Source of the DNA: Herminiimonas sp. CN
GTDB lineage: Bacteria > Pseudomonadota > Gammaproteobacteria > Burkholderiales > Burkholderiaceae_D
Direction: 5' to 3'
NCBI RefSeq assembly: GCF_000622895.1
Contig: NZ_AVCC01000002.1
Coordinates: 1-64,000, forward strand
DNA: 64,000 nt
In this document: positions 19,346 through 27,132 of the stretch, in pieces
How positions within the stretch are numbered: position 1 is the stretch's first letter
Layout of the letters: the number at the start of each line of letters is the position of its first letter
The notes under the pieces: generated by a model
Told to the model about the DNA's origin: nothing
What the model saw: only the letters and a program-made list of their open reading frames with translations
Databases searched by the model: none
Position numbers and translations under genes: made by a program

Positions 19346-20197
19346 TCAGAACGCCAGCGTGATATCGATTTCCTGCCCAACCCGCACCACTTGTGTCGCA
19401 CCCGATTCCAGTATCGCATTCATGCCGAACGTGATGCCGCCATCGAGCTTCGGGTTGGCGCGGTAGCTGCGCAGGATGTCCAGCGGGTCGGGGCCGACGA
19501 TGCCGGTGGCCTGATCGACTGACGGTATCGGGCAGCGCGCGCAGGGTTTGACCGGCTTCAGGGTGGCCGCACCGATGCGCAGGCTTTCGATGTAATCCTC
19601 CTCGAACGCTGCCACGCCGTCGATCACCAGATTCGGCCGAAAACGGTTCATCGGCAGCGGCGCCCGACCCTGCGCTGCCAACTTCTGGTTCAGGTCGGCC
19701 AGAGACGCTTGCGAAATCAGCAGGAACGGATAGCCGTCCGAGAACAGCGCCGGCACATCGGCGTGCGCAGTCCAACGGGTGTTGGTGACGCGGCTGGCAC
19801 TGGGGTCAAAACGCACCAGCCGGCACTGCACGCCCACTGCCTGCGAAAACCAGCGTGCAGTGGTGGCATCGCAATCGTATGCCATCAATGTATCGTCCCA
19901 AACCCGCACCTGCAGTGCCGGCACCTGCGCCGCGTCGGGCAGGTCGAGCGCAATCTGCAGTTCCGGCATTCCGGGCGCGCGCAGTTTCAGGTGCTCGGCA
20001 CAGATGCGCGGCACAATCCGCGCCAGCGCCGGATATTCGCGTTGCGTCATGAAGTTGCCCTGCATGTCGACCACCATCCACTCGCGGTCGCAGATCAGGT
20101 CATGCATCAGGCCGGCAGGGGTCAGGGTCGCCTCGCGCAACGCAATCGCAGCGCAGGACTTGATCGGATAAAAGTTGAGTTCGGTCAGTGTCGCCAT
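19346..20197 (-). CDS. MOSC domain protein (molybdenum cofactor sulfurase C-terminal-like)
   Basis: The 283-residue protein has the MOSC N-terminal beta-barrel (LNFYPIKSCAAIALREATL, DREWMVVDMQGNFMTQRE) and the MOSC domain itself (FRPNLVIDGVAAFEEDYIESLRIG, KPCARCPIPSVDQATG with the conserved Cys). Such proteins resemble YcbX and mARC and are linked to molybdenum-cofactor-dependent reduction of N-hydroxylated compounds. The substrate here is not known. It is transcribed alone. Confidence 0.85.
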   Translation of the reverse strand: MATLTELNFYPIKSCAAIALREATLTPAGLMHDLICDREWMVVDMQGNFMTQREYPALARIVPRICAEHLKLRAPGMPELQIALDLPDAAQVPALQVRVWDDTLMAYDCDATTARWFSQAVGVQCRLVRFDPSASRVTNTRWTAHADVPALFSDGYPFLLISQASLADLNQKLAAQGRAPLPMNRFRPNLVIDGVAAFEEDYIESLRIGAATLKPVKPCARCPIPSVDQATGIVGPDPLDILRSYRANPKLDGGITFGMNAILESGATQVVRVGQEIDITLAF

Positions 20198-20796
20198 GAT
20201 TTCGCCAAATGGCCGGTGAGTATTTTTCGCGTTGAACGGGGGGCATGATATTTCCCGCCCGCCGTTTTCATAATTTTTAGGGGGCGTGTGCAGCCGACAA
20301 TATACTGTCTTTACGGCGCTGGCGCGCCGGGATTTTCACTCTCCATGCTTGCCTGCGGCGCCGTGTTGCTGCAGCTTGGCGGGGATATTGACATCGGATC
20401 GCTTGCTATAACGCAATATCAATGCATATTTAGCCAGATATTTGAAAAATATGCGGTAGCCTGCTGAGGCAGCATGAAAAACAAGAATCCGTATCCACTC
20501 ATCCCGGCGCTTTCCATGCGGGAGAGAACGGGGGGCGCAATAGCATCAATGCTTCATTGCGACAGATCAATAGTGACGCTTGCCGTTACTTTCTGCGCAA
20601 ACATCATTGCATGAAGGGAGCCAGGCATGGGGAAACGGGTATCGGGCAGGCCTGCGGGAATCCTGTTTTATCGGATTCTGAGACGCATTGGAGAAGGGGG
20701 TTGTGCCGGAATCGTCAATGGCAAATGCGCAGGCCCGCAAGGCCCGGTTATTGCCGCACCGGGTTTTCGTAGCACGATCCGATTTCCGTCCAAGTC
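20198..20796. other. 599-bp intergenic region with no identifiable gene
   Basis: The short frames here lack ribosome sites and family resemblance. The only clear structure is an inverted repeat GCATATTT (20424-20431) and AAATATGC (20447-20454) with a 15-bp spacer, in an AT-rich patch. It could be an operator or hairpin for the downstream c-di-GMP protein. I could not fit a c-di-GMP riboswitch here. Confidence 0.5.
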
Positions 20797-23712
20797 ATGA
20801 CTTTCGCACCTCCTTCGCAGCCATCGGGGGCATACCCCGAACTGCCGGGTGCGATTGCCCGCCTGGCATGGGTAGGTGGAATGATTGTCACAATGCTGGT
20901 GCCGATGATTTTTCTCGTTATCGGTTACCAGAGCGAGGCCGCCGCGCTGGAGGCTGCGCTTCAGGTTAGCGTCCAGGACGTTTCCAAACGACCCCGGACG
21001 CGTCCCGGAAGCGCGAGGGCCGAACCGCGCTCCCCACAGGATGTCGCCGATTCACTGGCCTGGGTCGGAAGCAAAACGAATATCCGCATCACCGGCGAGG
21101 GGCGGCAACTACTGTTCGAAAAGAGTCGCCAGCTGAGCCCCCCATTCATGATTCGAAGCGCGACTTTGAATCAGGACCGGGGAATTATCTGGCAGCTCGA
21201 ATTGAGCCGCCCTTTACTGCCGCTCCTTACTTACGCGATCCTGATGTGCATCCCGGGACTGCTGCTCGGCTTGGTGGCCTTCGTTGCTCTCAGGGTCGTG
21301 CCGATGCGCGCCTTCCATCTTGCCTTGCAGGAAATCGCCGTGCGCAAGATTACCGAGGAACGGCTGGCAAAATCCTTGTCGATCTTCTCCGCGACTCTGG
21401 AATCCACCGCCGACGGCATCTTCGTCACCGATGTCCACGGTCGGGCAGTCGTTGCCAATCAGCGCTTCGTCGATTTGTGGAACTTGCCCAAGTCGGCCGG
21501 TATCGGCGTGCTCGACAGCGAAACCCTGTTCACGCTGGCGGAGCAATTGCGGGATCCGGGGGCGTTCTTTGCCGCCCAGAAGGATCTGACCAGGCACATC
21601 GACGTCGATCACGGCGCCGTTCTCGAATTGCGGGACGGGCGCCTGTTCGAGTGGAATTCCCGGCCCCAGTACGTGGACGGAGACGTAGTCGGACGGGTTT
21701 CCAGCTTCCGCGACATCAGCGAGCGCAAACGGGCCGAGTCGCTTTTGGCGGCAGAGAAGGAGGTGCTTGAAATGGTCGTTTGCGGAATGCCACTGAAGGC
21801 AGCGCTGGATGTCCTGGCGCGCCATGTAGAGGTGCTTTCCGGGCAGATGTTCTGCGCCATTCTGTTCCGGGAAAGCAGTGAGGATAGCGATCTGATGTGC
21901 GCCGCCGGCCCCGGCCTGCCACATGCCGTGACCGGGGCCATCCTCGATCAGGGGCAGGCAGCACTGGGCGAGATATTCGCGGACGTCAGAAAGCGGAAGG
22001 ACCTGCAGCAGCATGGCTTGTCGGACGAATTCAGCGGCGTGATCGAAGACATCGAGATCAATCCGGCCTGGGCGGAATACCGGGACTTGATATGCAGGCA
22101 GGGCATACAGGCCTGTTTTGCGGTGTCGATCCAATCCTCCGGGCAACTGCTGGGGCTGATCGTCGCGCATTACCGCAAGTCGTCCGACCAGCCGCCGCAT
22201 GACCGGGAGCTGACCTGGGTCGCCGCCCACCTGACCAGCATCGCCATCGAGCGCCGCCAGGCGGAGGCCCGGCTGCAGGTCCTGGCCCATTATGATGCCC
22301 TGACCTTTTTGCCCAATCGGGACCTGTTTCGCGATCGCCTCAGCCAAGCCCTGGCCCACGCGGAACGGCATAAGGGCCTGGTGGCGGTCATGTTTCTGGA
22401 CCTGGACCGCTTCAAGACCATCAATGACACCTTGGGCCACGATGCGGGAGATATCCTGCTGCGTGAAGTGTCGGCACGGCTGCGGCGCTGCGTGCGGGAA
22501 GAGGATACCGTGGCCCGCCTGGGAGGTGACGAGTTCACAGTGATTCTGGAGCGGGTCAGCAAGCCGGAAGACGCCGCCCTCGTCGCCGGCAAGATCGTCG
22601 AAGCCCTGGTGCCGCCGATCATGTTGGGCGGGCAGGAGACTTTCGTCACGCCCAGCATCGGCGTCACCATTTACCCTTGGGATAGCGATAACGCCGAAAA
22701 CCTCCTGAAGAACGCCGATACCGCGATGTATCGGGTCAAGCAGGATGGGGGCAACGGCTACCGCTTCTTCACCCCGGAAATGAACACGCTGGCGGTAGGC
22801 CGGCTGGAAATGGAAAGCGGCCTGCGCCGCGCCATGGAGCGCGAAGAATTCGCCGTCTATTACCAGCCCAAGCTCGATCTGGCCACCGGGGCGATCATCG
22901 GCGCCGAGGCCCTGTTGCGCTGGATACACCCGGACCGGGGCATCGTTTCGCCGGGCGAATTTATTCCGATCCTGGAAGAGACAGGCCAGATCGAACAGGT
23001 AGGCGAATGGGTGCTGAAAGTCGTTTGCGCGCAGATCCGCGCGTGGCAGGACGCAGCCATGCCGCCCTTGAAAGTTGCTGTCAATCTTTCAGGCAGGCAG
23101 TTGCAGCGCAACAACCTATCCACCACCATCGCCGGGATTCTTGAAGAAACCGGGCTCGATCCCAGTTTCCTGGAGTTGGAAGTTACCGAGAGCATGCTGA
23201 TGAACGACCCTCAATATGCGGTTGATATGCTGCTGCAGATCCGGGCCAAGGGCGTGGTGCACATCGACGTGGACGATTTCGGCACCGGCTATTCGTCCCT
23301 GAGCTATCTGAAGCGCTTTCCGATCGACGCCCTGAAACTCGACAAATCGTTCGTGGATGGTCTGCCTCACGACGAAGATGATGTCGCCATCTCCCGCGCC
23401 GTGATCGCACTGGCGCACAGCCTCAAACTCCGTGTGATTGCCGAAGGGGTGGAGAACGATGCGCAGTTGGCATTTCTCCAGCATAACGGTTGCGACGTTA
23501 TCCAGGGTTACATCGTCAGCCCACCCCTGCCCGCCGATGCCTTTGCCAAACTGGCGCAGGAGCACCGGCAGAATCCGCGCTGGTTCACTGAGAACTTCCA
23601 CTCGCGGTCGGATCTCGACGGACATCTGCACAAATTGCCGCCCGCCAAGGCCTTGCGGCGCTCTGGCAGTTCCTCCGGGGCGAGGATGCGGGGTCCCTCC
23701 GTCAACCGATAA
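20797..23712 (+). CDS. Membrane PAS-GAF-GGDEF-EAL c-di-GMP signalling protein
   Basis: The 971-residue protein has a transmembrane helix near residues 25-48, a periplasmic segment of about 100 residues, and a second helix (LLPLLTYAILMCIPGLLLGLVAF). A PAS domain spans about 195-305 and a GAF-like domain about 325-490. The diguanylate cyclase domain has intact GGDEF (576-580) and an inhibitory RxxD site (REED) five residues before it. The EAL domain (E704-A-L) keeps DDFGTGYSSLSYL, consistent with an active phosphodiesterase. It probably senses an external or redox signal. The chosen ATG has a weak ribosome site. The last 40 residues are basic and lack family similarity. Confidence 0.92.
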   Translation: MTFAPPSQPSGAYPELPGAIARLAWVGGMIVTMLVPMIFLVIGYQSEAAALEAALQVSVQDVSKRPRTRPGSARAEPRSPQDVADSLAWVGSKTNIRITGEGRQLLFEKSRQLSPPFMIRSATLNQDRGIIWQLELSRPLLPLLTYAILMCIPGLLLGLVAFVALRVVPMRAFHLALQEIAVRKITEERLAKSLSIFSATLESTADGIFVTDVHGRAVVANQRFVDLWNLPKSAGIGVLDSETLFTLAEQLRDPGAFFAAQKDLTRHIDVDHGAVLELRDGRLFEWNSRPQYVDGDVVGRVSSFRDISERKRAESLLAAEKEVLEMVVCGMPLKAALDVLARHVEVLSGQMFCAILFRESSEDSDLMCAAGPGLPHAVTGAILDQGQAALGEIFADVRKRKDLQQHGLSDEFSGVIEDIEINPAWAEYRDLICRQGIQACFAVSIQSSGQLLGLIVAHYRKSSDQPPHDRELTWVAAHLTSIAIERRQAEARLQVLAHYDALTFLPNRDLFRDRLSQALAHAERHKGLVAVMFLDLDRFKTINDTLGHDAGDILLREVSARLRRCVREEDTVARLGGDEFTVILERVSKPEDAALVAGKIVEALVPPIMLGGQETFVTPSIGVTIYPWDSDNAENLLKNADTAMYRVKQDGGNGYRFFTPEMNTLAVGRLEMESGLRRAMEREEFAVYYQPKLDLATGAIIGAEALLRWIHPDRGIVSPGEFIPILEETGQIEQVGEWVLKVVCAQIRAWQDAAMPPLKVAVNLSGRQLQRNNLSTTIAGILEETGLDPSFLELEVTESMLMNDPQYAVDMLLQIRAKGVVHIDVDDFGTGYSSLSYLKRFPIDALKLDKSFVDGLPHDEDDVAISRAVIALAHSLKLRVIAEGVENDAQLAFLQHNGCDVIQGYIVSPPLPADAFAKLAQEHRQNPRWFTENFHSRSDLDGHLHKLPPAKALRRSGSSSGARMRGPSVNR

Positions 23713-23743
23713 GAAGACGCGGCGCGACCGCGTGTGCGCCGAA

Positions 23744-23774
23744 ATGAAAAAGCGGCCCGAAGCCGCTTTTTCAT
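23744..23774. terminator. Bidirectional terminator, originally shared with ychF
   Basis: ATGAAAAAGCGGC, a CCGAA-type loop, GCCGCTTTTTCAT forms a strong palindrome with A and T tracts. It follows the GGDEF-EAL gene. It also lies 3 bp beyond the stranded ychF stop codon at 23778-23780, so before island insertion it probably terminated ychF from the other side. Confidence 0.85.
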
Positions 23775-23777
23775 CGG

Positions 23778-23797
23778 TCAGACGTTGAACGGGAATT
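23778..23797. repeat. Left attachment site: remnant of the original ychF 3' end
   Basis: Read on the reverse strand, this segment ends with codons for Phe-Pro-Phe-Asn-Val and a TGA stop, nearly the ychF C-terminus (Phe-Leu-Phe-Asn-Val), followed directly by a terminator. The core AGACGTT (23780-23786) recurs at 37163 and 52082. It is the chromosomal end left behind when the islands inserted. Confidence 0.8.
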
Positions 23798-23850
23798 GCG
23801 GCCTACTGGCCGCATGGTTGCTTGATGCCGCTGCTTTGATTGTCATTTTG

Positions 23851-23873
23851 TACCCGCTTTCATACCCGCTTTT
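23851..23873. repeat. Left arm-type repeats of island 1
   Basis: Two direct copies of TACCCGCTTT (23851-23860 and 23863-23872), spaced 12 bp, match three copies at the right end (36991-37045). Tyrosine integrases bind such arm sites to fold the attachment site. Confidence 0.65.
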
Positions 23874-23889
23874 GAAAATCCATCCCAGG

Positions 23890-24174
23890 TCAAACCAAGG
23901 CCTCGATGACAGCCTGCGGGTTGCGCTCGATCACGTTGAGCAGCACCAGCGCCGGGCCGTGCGGGGTACGGTCGCCACGCTCCCAGTGCCGCAGGGTCGC
24001 CGTGGAAAAGCCGAAGCGGGCGGCGAATTGCTCTTGGGTCATGCCCACCTTGGCGCGCACGGCCTTCACATCGATTTCGCGGGGACGATGCACGCGCACG
24101 CCGCGCGCGTCACCCTTGGCATGGGCGATGGCCTCTTGCAGACCCTGCTTGATGCTTTCAAATGCGGTACTCAT
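23890..24174 (-). CDS. HigA-type XRE antitoxin
   Basis: The 94-residue protein has a basic middle segment (GVRVHRPREIDVKAVRAKVG) and a helix-turn-helix (MTQEQFAARFGFSTATLRHWERGDRTPHGPA), as in HigA antitoxins that also act as autorepressors. Its start overlaps the upstream toxin stop by 4 bp (ATGA). The toxin-first order is typical of HigBA modules. It lies at the very left end of island 1, where such pairs often stabilise mobile DNA. Confidence 0.8.
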   Translation of the reverse strand: MSTAFESIKQGLQEAIAHAKGDARGVRVHRPREIDVKAVRAKVGMTQEQFAARFGFSTATLRHWERGDRTPHGPALVLLNVIERNPQAVIEALV

Positions 24175-24527
24175 GATTTTGCCCGTCCTTTCCAGATGCC
24201 CACCAACACGTCCACCAGACCGGCCAGCTCGTTACGCTCGGCCTTGGTCAGATTGGCCTTGTCGCCCTTGGCAAAGAGCGTCAGCAGGTACAGAGGCATG
24301 AGGTCATCGTGGTAATAGTAGATGACCCGCACACCGCCGCTCTTGCCTTGCACGCCACGGCGCCAGCGCAGCTTGCGCACTCCGCCCGTGCCTTCCATGA
24401 TGTCCCCGGCCTTGGGATGCTCGGCTAGGTAGCCGATCAGGTCTTGACGCTCTTCCGCGCTCAAGAGCTTGTCGGCCAAGCGGATATAGGTGGGCAGTTC
24501 GGCGATGCCTTGCAGGACTTCGTGCAT
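24171..24527 (-). CDS. HigB/RelE-type toxin
   Basis: The 118-residue protein carries RelE-superfamily signatures: LIGYLAEHPKAGDIMEGTGGVRKLRWRR and GVRVIYYYHDDLMPLYLLTLFAKGDKANLTKAE. These proteins are ribosome-dependent mRNA endonucleases that halt growth when the antitoxin is lost. ATG 24527 was chosen; a TTG at 24533 is slightly closer to a GGA ribosome site. It overlaps the antitoxin gene by 4 bp. Confidence 0.8.
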   Translation of the reverse strand: MHEVLQGIAELPTYIRLADKLLSAEERQDLIGYLAEHPKAGDIMEGTGGVRKLRWRRGVQGKSGGVRVIYYYHDDLMPLYLLTLFAKGDKANLTKAERNELAGLVDVLVGIWKGRAKS

Positions 24528-24575
24528 GACCAATTCTAATCCATTGGATTAGATAGTTCAAGACCGGTCATGGCC

Positions 24576-24788
24576 TTACTTCCCCGCTTTCAGTACGGCC
24601 CGGTCAATCTCGAACCCCTCGCGTACAACCTGGCCGCAGCAGGGGCATACCTCCTTGTCCTTGGTACGCCGTAACGCCTGATAGACAGCGGCATTTCCGA
24701 CACCAACCTTTGCGGCGGCTTCGTATGGCGTCATGCCAGGGTTCTCCTTAAGCAGCTCTAAGGCTTGCTGCGTCTTGCTCTTTGCCAT
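24576..24788 (-). CDS. Small HTH protein with a CxxC zinc-binding pair
   Basis: The 70-residue protein combines a helix-turn-helix-like N-terminus (GMTPYEAAAKVGVGNAAVYQALRR) with CPCC in VCPCCGQVVREGF, which could hold metal or help dimerisation. It is probably a DNA-binding regulator. It is divergent from the gene at 24900, and the 111 bp between them contains a good promoter and repeated operator-like motifs that could be its targets. I do not recognise the family. Confidence 0.6.
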   Translation of the reverse strand: MAKSKTQQALELLKENPGMTPYEAAAKVGVGNAAVYQALRRTKDKEVCPCCGQVVREGFEIDRAVLKAGK

Positions 24789-24820
24789 GCTGACCTCGCG
24801 TCACTCGGATACCGAATCAT

Positions 24821-24872
24821 ATACTGCACAGATGTATTGACAATACTGCACAGACATATATGATACGTATCA
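24821..24872 (+). promoter_or_regulatory. Divergent promoter with direct-repeat and palindromic operators
   Basis: TTGACA (24837-24842) and TATGAT (24859-24864), 16 bp apart, form a strong sigma-70 promoter toward 24900. ATACTGCACAGA occurs at 24821 and again at 24844 (23-bp period). The palindrome TGATACGTATCA (24861-24872) covers the -10 and start region. These are likely repressor sites. Confidence 0.6.
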
Positions 24873-24899
24873 ACACAGCACGACTCGAAAGGAAACACC

Positions 24900-25106
24900 A
24901 TGAAACAACAGACCACCGAAGCCGGCGGCGCCATCCTGTACCGGATCAATGTCGCCGAGGCGAAGCTGGGTGTTTCGCGCTCGACGATCTACCGGCTCGT
25001 GAAGGATGGGCAGCTTGATCTGGTGAAGATTGGCAAGCGATCCAGCGGTATCACCGCCGACAGCATCAACGCCATGATTGAGCGGAGCCGGAAGGCCCGC
25101 GCATGA
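24900..25106 (+). CDS. MerR/AlpA-like helix-turn-helix protein (excisionase-like)
   Basis: The 68-residue protein has the winged HTH of excisionase-type proteins (INVAEAKLGVSRSTIYRLVKDGQLDLVKIGKRSSGITADSI). A strong AAGGAAA ribosome site precedes ATG 24900. It overlaps the next gene by 4 bp. It could be the island's recombination directionality factor or an activator; both roles are seen for AlpA-like proteins of satellites. Confidence 0.65.
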   Translation: MKQQTTEAGGAILYRINVAEAKLGVSRSTIYRLVKDGQLDLVKIGKRSSGITADSINAMIERSRKARA

Positions 25107-25468
25107 CGACGCCTGAAAATGAACAGGGCGGCAAGCTAGAAGAAGAGCGGCCACGCGGCCTTACCCCTGCCAAAGACCAGCCATCCGTCTTGATCGAGGA
25201 TGAAGAAAATCGCCATTGGGCAAAGATATGCGCCGGCGCAATGGTTTGGAACCTCGAAACCGACGATGGGACAGTGGCCTTGGTCGAAGCCGCGCTGCTT
25301 CCCAAGGGTTCGGCGGCGCCTCCGTGGTTGGACGACACGGGCATGAAGCTCATCAGGTTGCTCAAGGAGCGTGCCGACGAATATATCCAGGCCCAGCGCA
25401 AGACGCGCGCAGCGAAGAAGAGCAGGCCGGCCAGAAATGGCCTCAAGCTGGTTCAGGGGGAAGTATGA
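25103..25468 (+). CDS. Hypothetical island protein
   Basis: The 121-residue soluble protein has an acidic N-terminus, a central segment (HWAKICAGAMVWNLETDDGTVALVEAALLP) and a basic Lys/Arg-rich C-terminus (KTRAAKKSRPARN). I recognise no domain. It overlaps both neighbours by 4 bp, so the three plus-strand genes form one translationally coupled operon. Confidence 0.6.
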   Translation: MTTPENEQGGKLEEERPRGLTPAKDQPSVLIEDEENRHWAKICAGAMVWNLETDDGTVALVEAALLPKGSAAPPWLDDTGMKLIRLLKERADEYIQAQRKTRAAKKSRPARNGLKLVQGEV

Positions 25469-26193
25469 GCATCAACACAGAACTGAAGGGCACGACGGCC
25501 ACCAGTAGTAGCCAGGGCATTGAGTACAGAGAGTACGACTGGGGCGACTGGATCACTGGCACCAAAGAACAGCTACAGGAACTGGGTTTAGGGGTGGGTT
25601 TGGCTTATCCAGGCGAACCTGGTGGCAAGAAGAAGCTAAAAGCGCGCGACCCACGGGGCTATGTCGCCGAGATTTCATGCAGCGATCACGAAGACGGCAC
25701 ATTCACAGCCCGTATCGAGTTCCCCGAGCGCCCCGGAAGGCCATACCCCGAGCTTCTGCCAGCTCTTCCAGGTATCAGAAAGCGGGAGCACTACAGGTTT
25801 GATGAATATGTTGGCAGCGCTGAAGCATTGGCCGCTGCCGGCCTTGTGCGCGAAGAACAATTACCCGGACAGCCAGGTATGAGAAGAATGCGCGTCACTA
25901 TTTTCCCCGACGGAACCATACCGAGTGGGGCGCCAACAACAAACCACAGTGAGGCCAGATTGCCCGGCGCCCGACGTATCGAACGTGTCGGCACGCGAAA
26001 ATACAGTGTTCAGATCAACGTGCCAGAAGAAGAACGGTGCCGGCGCTTGACTGATTGGCAGGCAGCCATCGCGGCATGGGAACACGAAGTCCGGGCACTG
26101 CCTCGCCCCCCTCGCCTGGGAGAGGCCACACCACCAGCGTTAGCTACTCAATCCGCACGCGGCCACCTTCGCCTTGTTTGGTCTGCTGCATAG
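25465..26193 (+). CDS. Hypothetical island protein
   Basis: The frame opens earlier, but ATG 25465 overlaps the upstream stop (ATGA) and is the likely start, giving 242 residues. Charged, soluble and without transmembrane segments; notable parts are DPRGYVAEISCSDHEDGTFTARIEFP and RIERVGTRKYSVQINVPEEERCRRLTDW. The two halves suggest a repeated beta-rich domain. No family recognised. It ends the plus-strand operon; the 119 bp up to the next gene hold nothing clear. Confidence 0.6.
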   Translation: MSINTELKGTTATSSSQGIEYREYDWGDWITGTKEQLQELGLGVGLAYPGEPGGKKKLKARDPRGYVAEISCSDHEDGTFTARIEFPERPGRPYPELLPALPGIRKREHYRFDEYVGSAEALAAAGLVREEQLPGQPGMRRMRVTIFPDGTIPSGAPTTNHSEARLPGARRIERVGTRKYSVQINVPEEERCRRLTDWQAAIAAWEHEVRALPRPPRLGEATPPALATQSARGHLRLVWSAA

Positions 26194-26312
26194 CTCTGAC
26201 GGCTGCTTTCTCACCAGCTTGGCCGCGCGCCGGGCTTTTTCACGCCTGGACGCTGACAGTTTTCGCTCAGAGGTAGAAAGGGGGTGCGCTGGGTGCGGCT
26301 GACGTGGGGATT

Positions 26313-26912
26313 CTATTCCCCGTCCGCCCCCGGAGAAAGCCCACGCTCGGCCAATACTGCCGCTTGCCGTTCCCGCGCACGTTGCATGGCGGCCTCATAG
26401 ACGCGGGCAAGCTCGCCTATTCCTTCGCCGTTCACTGTCACGTCAGTTTCCACGCGGTCGCGCCACTTGTCCGGCTGGCGGTTCTTCAGCCAGAAGGCAA
26501 TCGCTCCAGTATCCGGCGGGTAGTGCTTCACGGTGTCGGTGATGGTAATGACGCCCTGGTAGTTGCTGATATGCGCTTCCGGGTGCGAGTAGCCGACGGC
26601 ACGCTTGTATAGGGCCTCCGCCACGTTCGCGTCGGCATCGTCCTTTCCCCTTTTTATGGACTGCAAAAATTCGGGGCGATGCGATTTCCAGTAGTGGATC
26701 GTGCGTTCCGCCACCCCGAAAAAATCGGCCATCTGCGTGTCCGTCGCACCCAACAGGGCCAGCTTGTACGCCTGCTCCACGTAGCCTGGCTGGAAGGTGC
26801 TGGGGCGGCCTACGGCGCGCTTTGCGGGGGCGTCCTTGCGCGTGCGCGCCGGCGCGGTCTTGGCCTTGCTGGCGGACTTGCGGGGGCGCTGGGGCTTATT
26901 CTGGGTGTTCAT
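26313..26912 (-). CDS. Phage terminase small subunit-like protein
   Basis: The 199-residue protein has a basic low-complexity N-terminus, then a DNA-binding helix-turn-helix (GRPSTFQPGYVEQAYKLALLGATDTQMADFFGVAERTIHYWK) and the ADANVAEALYKRAVGYSHPE, YPPDTGAIAFWLKNRQPDKWRD segments typical of phage small terminases. Small terminases recognise the packaging site on phage DNA. No large terminase accompanies it, and it is the last gene of the long minus-strand operon instead of preceding the structural genes. In satellites such a protein redirects a helper phage's packaging machinery; that role here is inference. Confidence 0.7.
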   Translation of the reverse strand: MNTQNKPQRPRKSASKAKTAPARTRKDAPAKRAVGRPSTFQPGYVEQAYKLALLGATDTQMADFFGVAERTIHYWKSHRPEFLQSIKRGKDDADANVAEALYKRAVGYSHPEAHISNYQGVITITDTVKHYPPDTGAIAFWLKNRQPDKWRDRVETDVTVNGEGIGELARVYEAAMQRARERQAAVLAERGLSPGADGE

Positions 26913-27132
26913 GGCGTTTCGGTCGGTTGATGTCGATCAGGCTGGCGAACTGGGCCAGGTGATCCAGCGCGGCCCCAACTTCGCATTGTTGCCCGAACGG
27001 CAGCGCGTCGGAAACGTGCAGGCCGCCGAGCAGATGCGCCCGCCCGATGATTTCCAGGGTGTAGAGGATGCGGGGCGCCTGATCGGGCGGAATGAAGGGG
27101 TATTGGTCAGCAGTGGTCATGTCTTCGCTCAT
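26896..27132 (-). CDS. Hypothetical small phage-type protein
   Basis: The 78-residue protein (QYPFIPPDQAPRILYTLEIIGRAHLLGG) overlaps the upstream tape-measure-like gene by 4 bp and the downstream terminase-like gene by 17 bp. No family recognised. The dense overlap supports it as a real gene of the structural operon. Confidence 0.55.
   Translation of the reverse strand: MSEDMTTADQYPFIPPDQAPRILYTLEIIGRAHLLGGLHVSDALPFGQQCEVGAALDHLAQFASLIDINRPKRHEHPE

Noticed and set aside
20198-20796. Possible c-di-GMP riboswitch before the c-di-GMP signalling gene
   Set aside because: I could not place the conserved core and paired stems of GEMM-I or GEMM-II; only a simple inverted repeat is visible.
21214-22929. 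A 571-codon open frame antisense to the GGDEF-EAL gene
   Set aside because: Shadow of a high-GC coding region with intact GGDEF and EAL motifs on the other strand.
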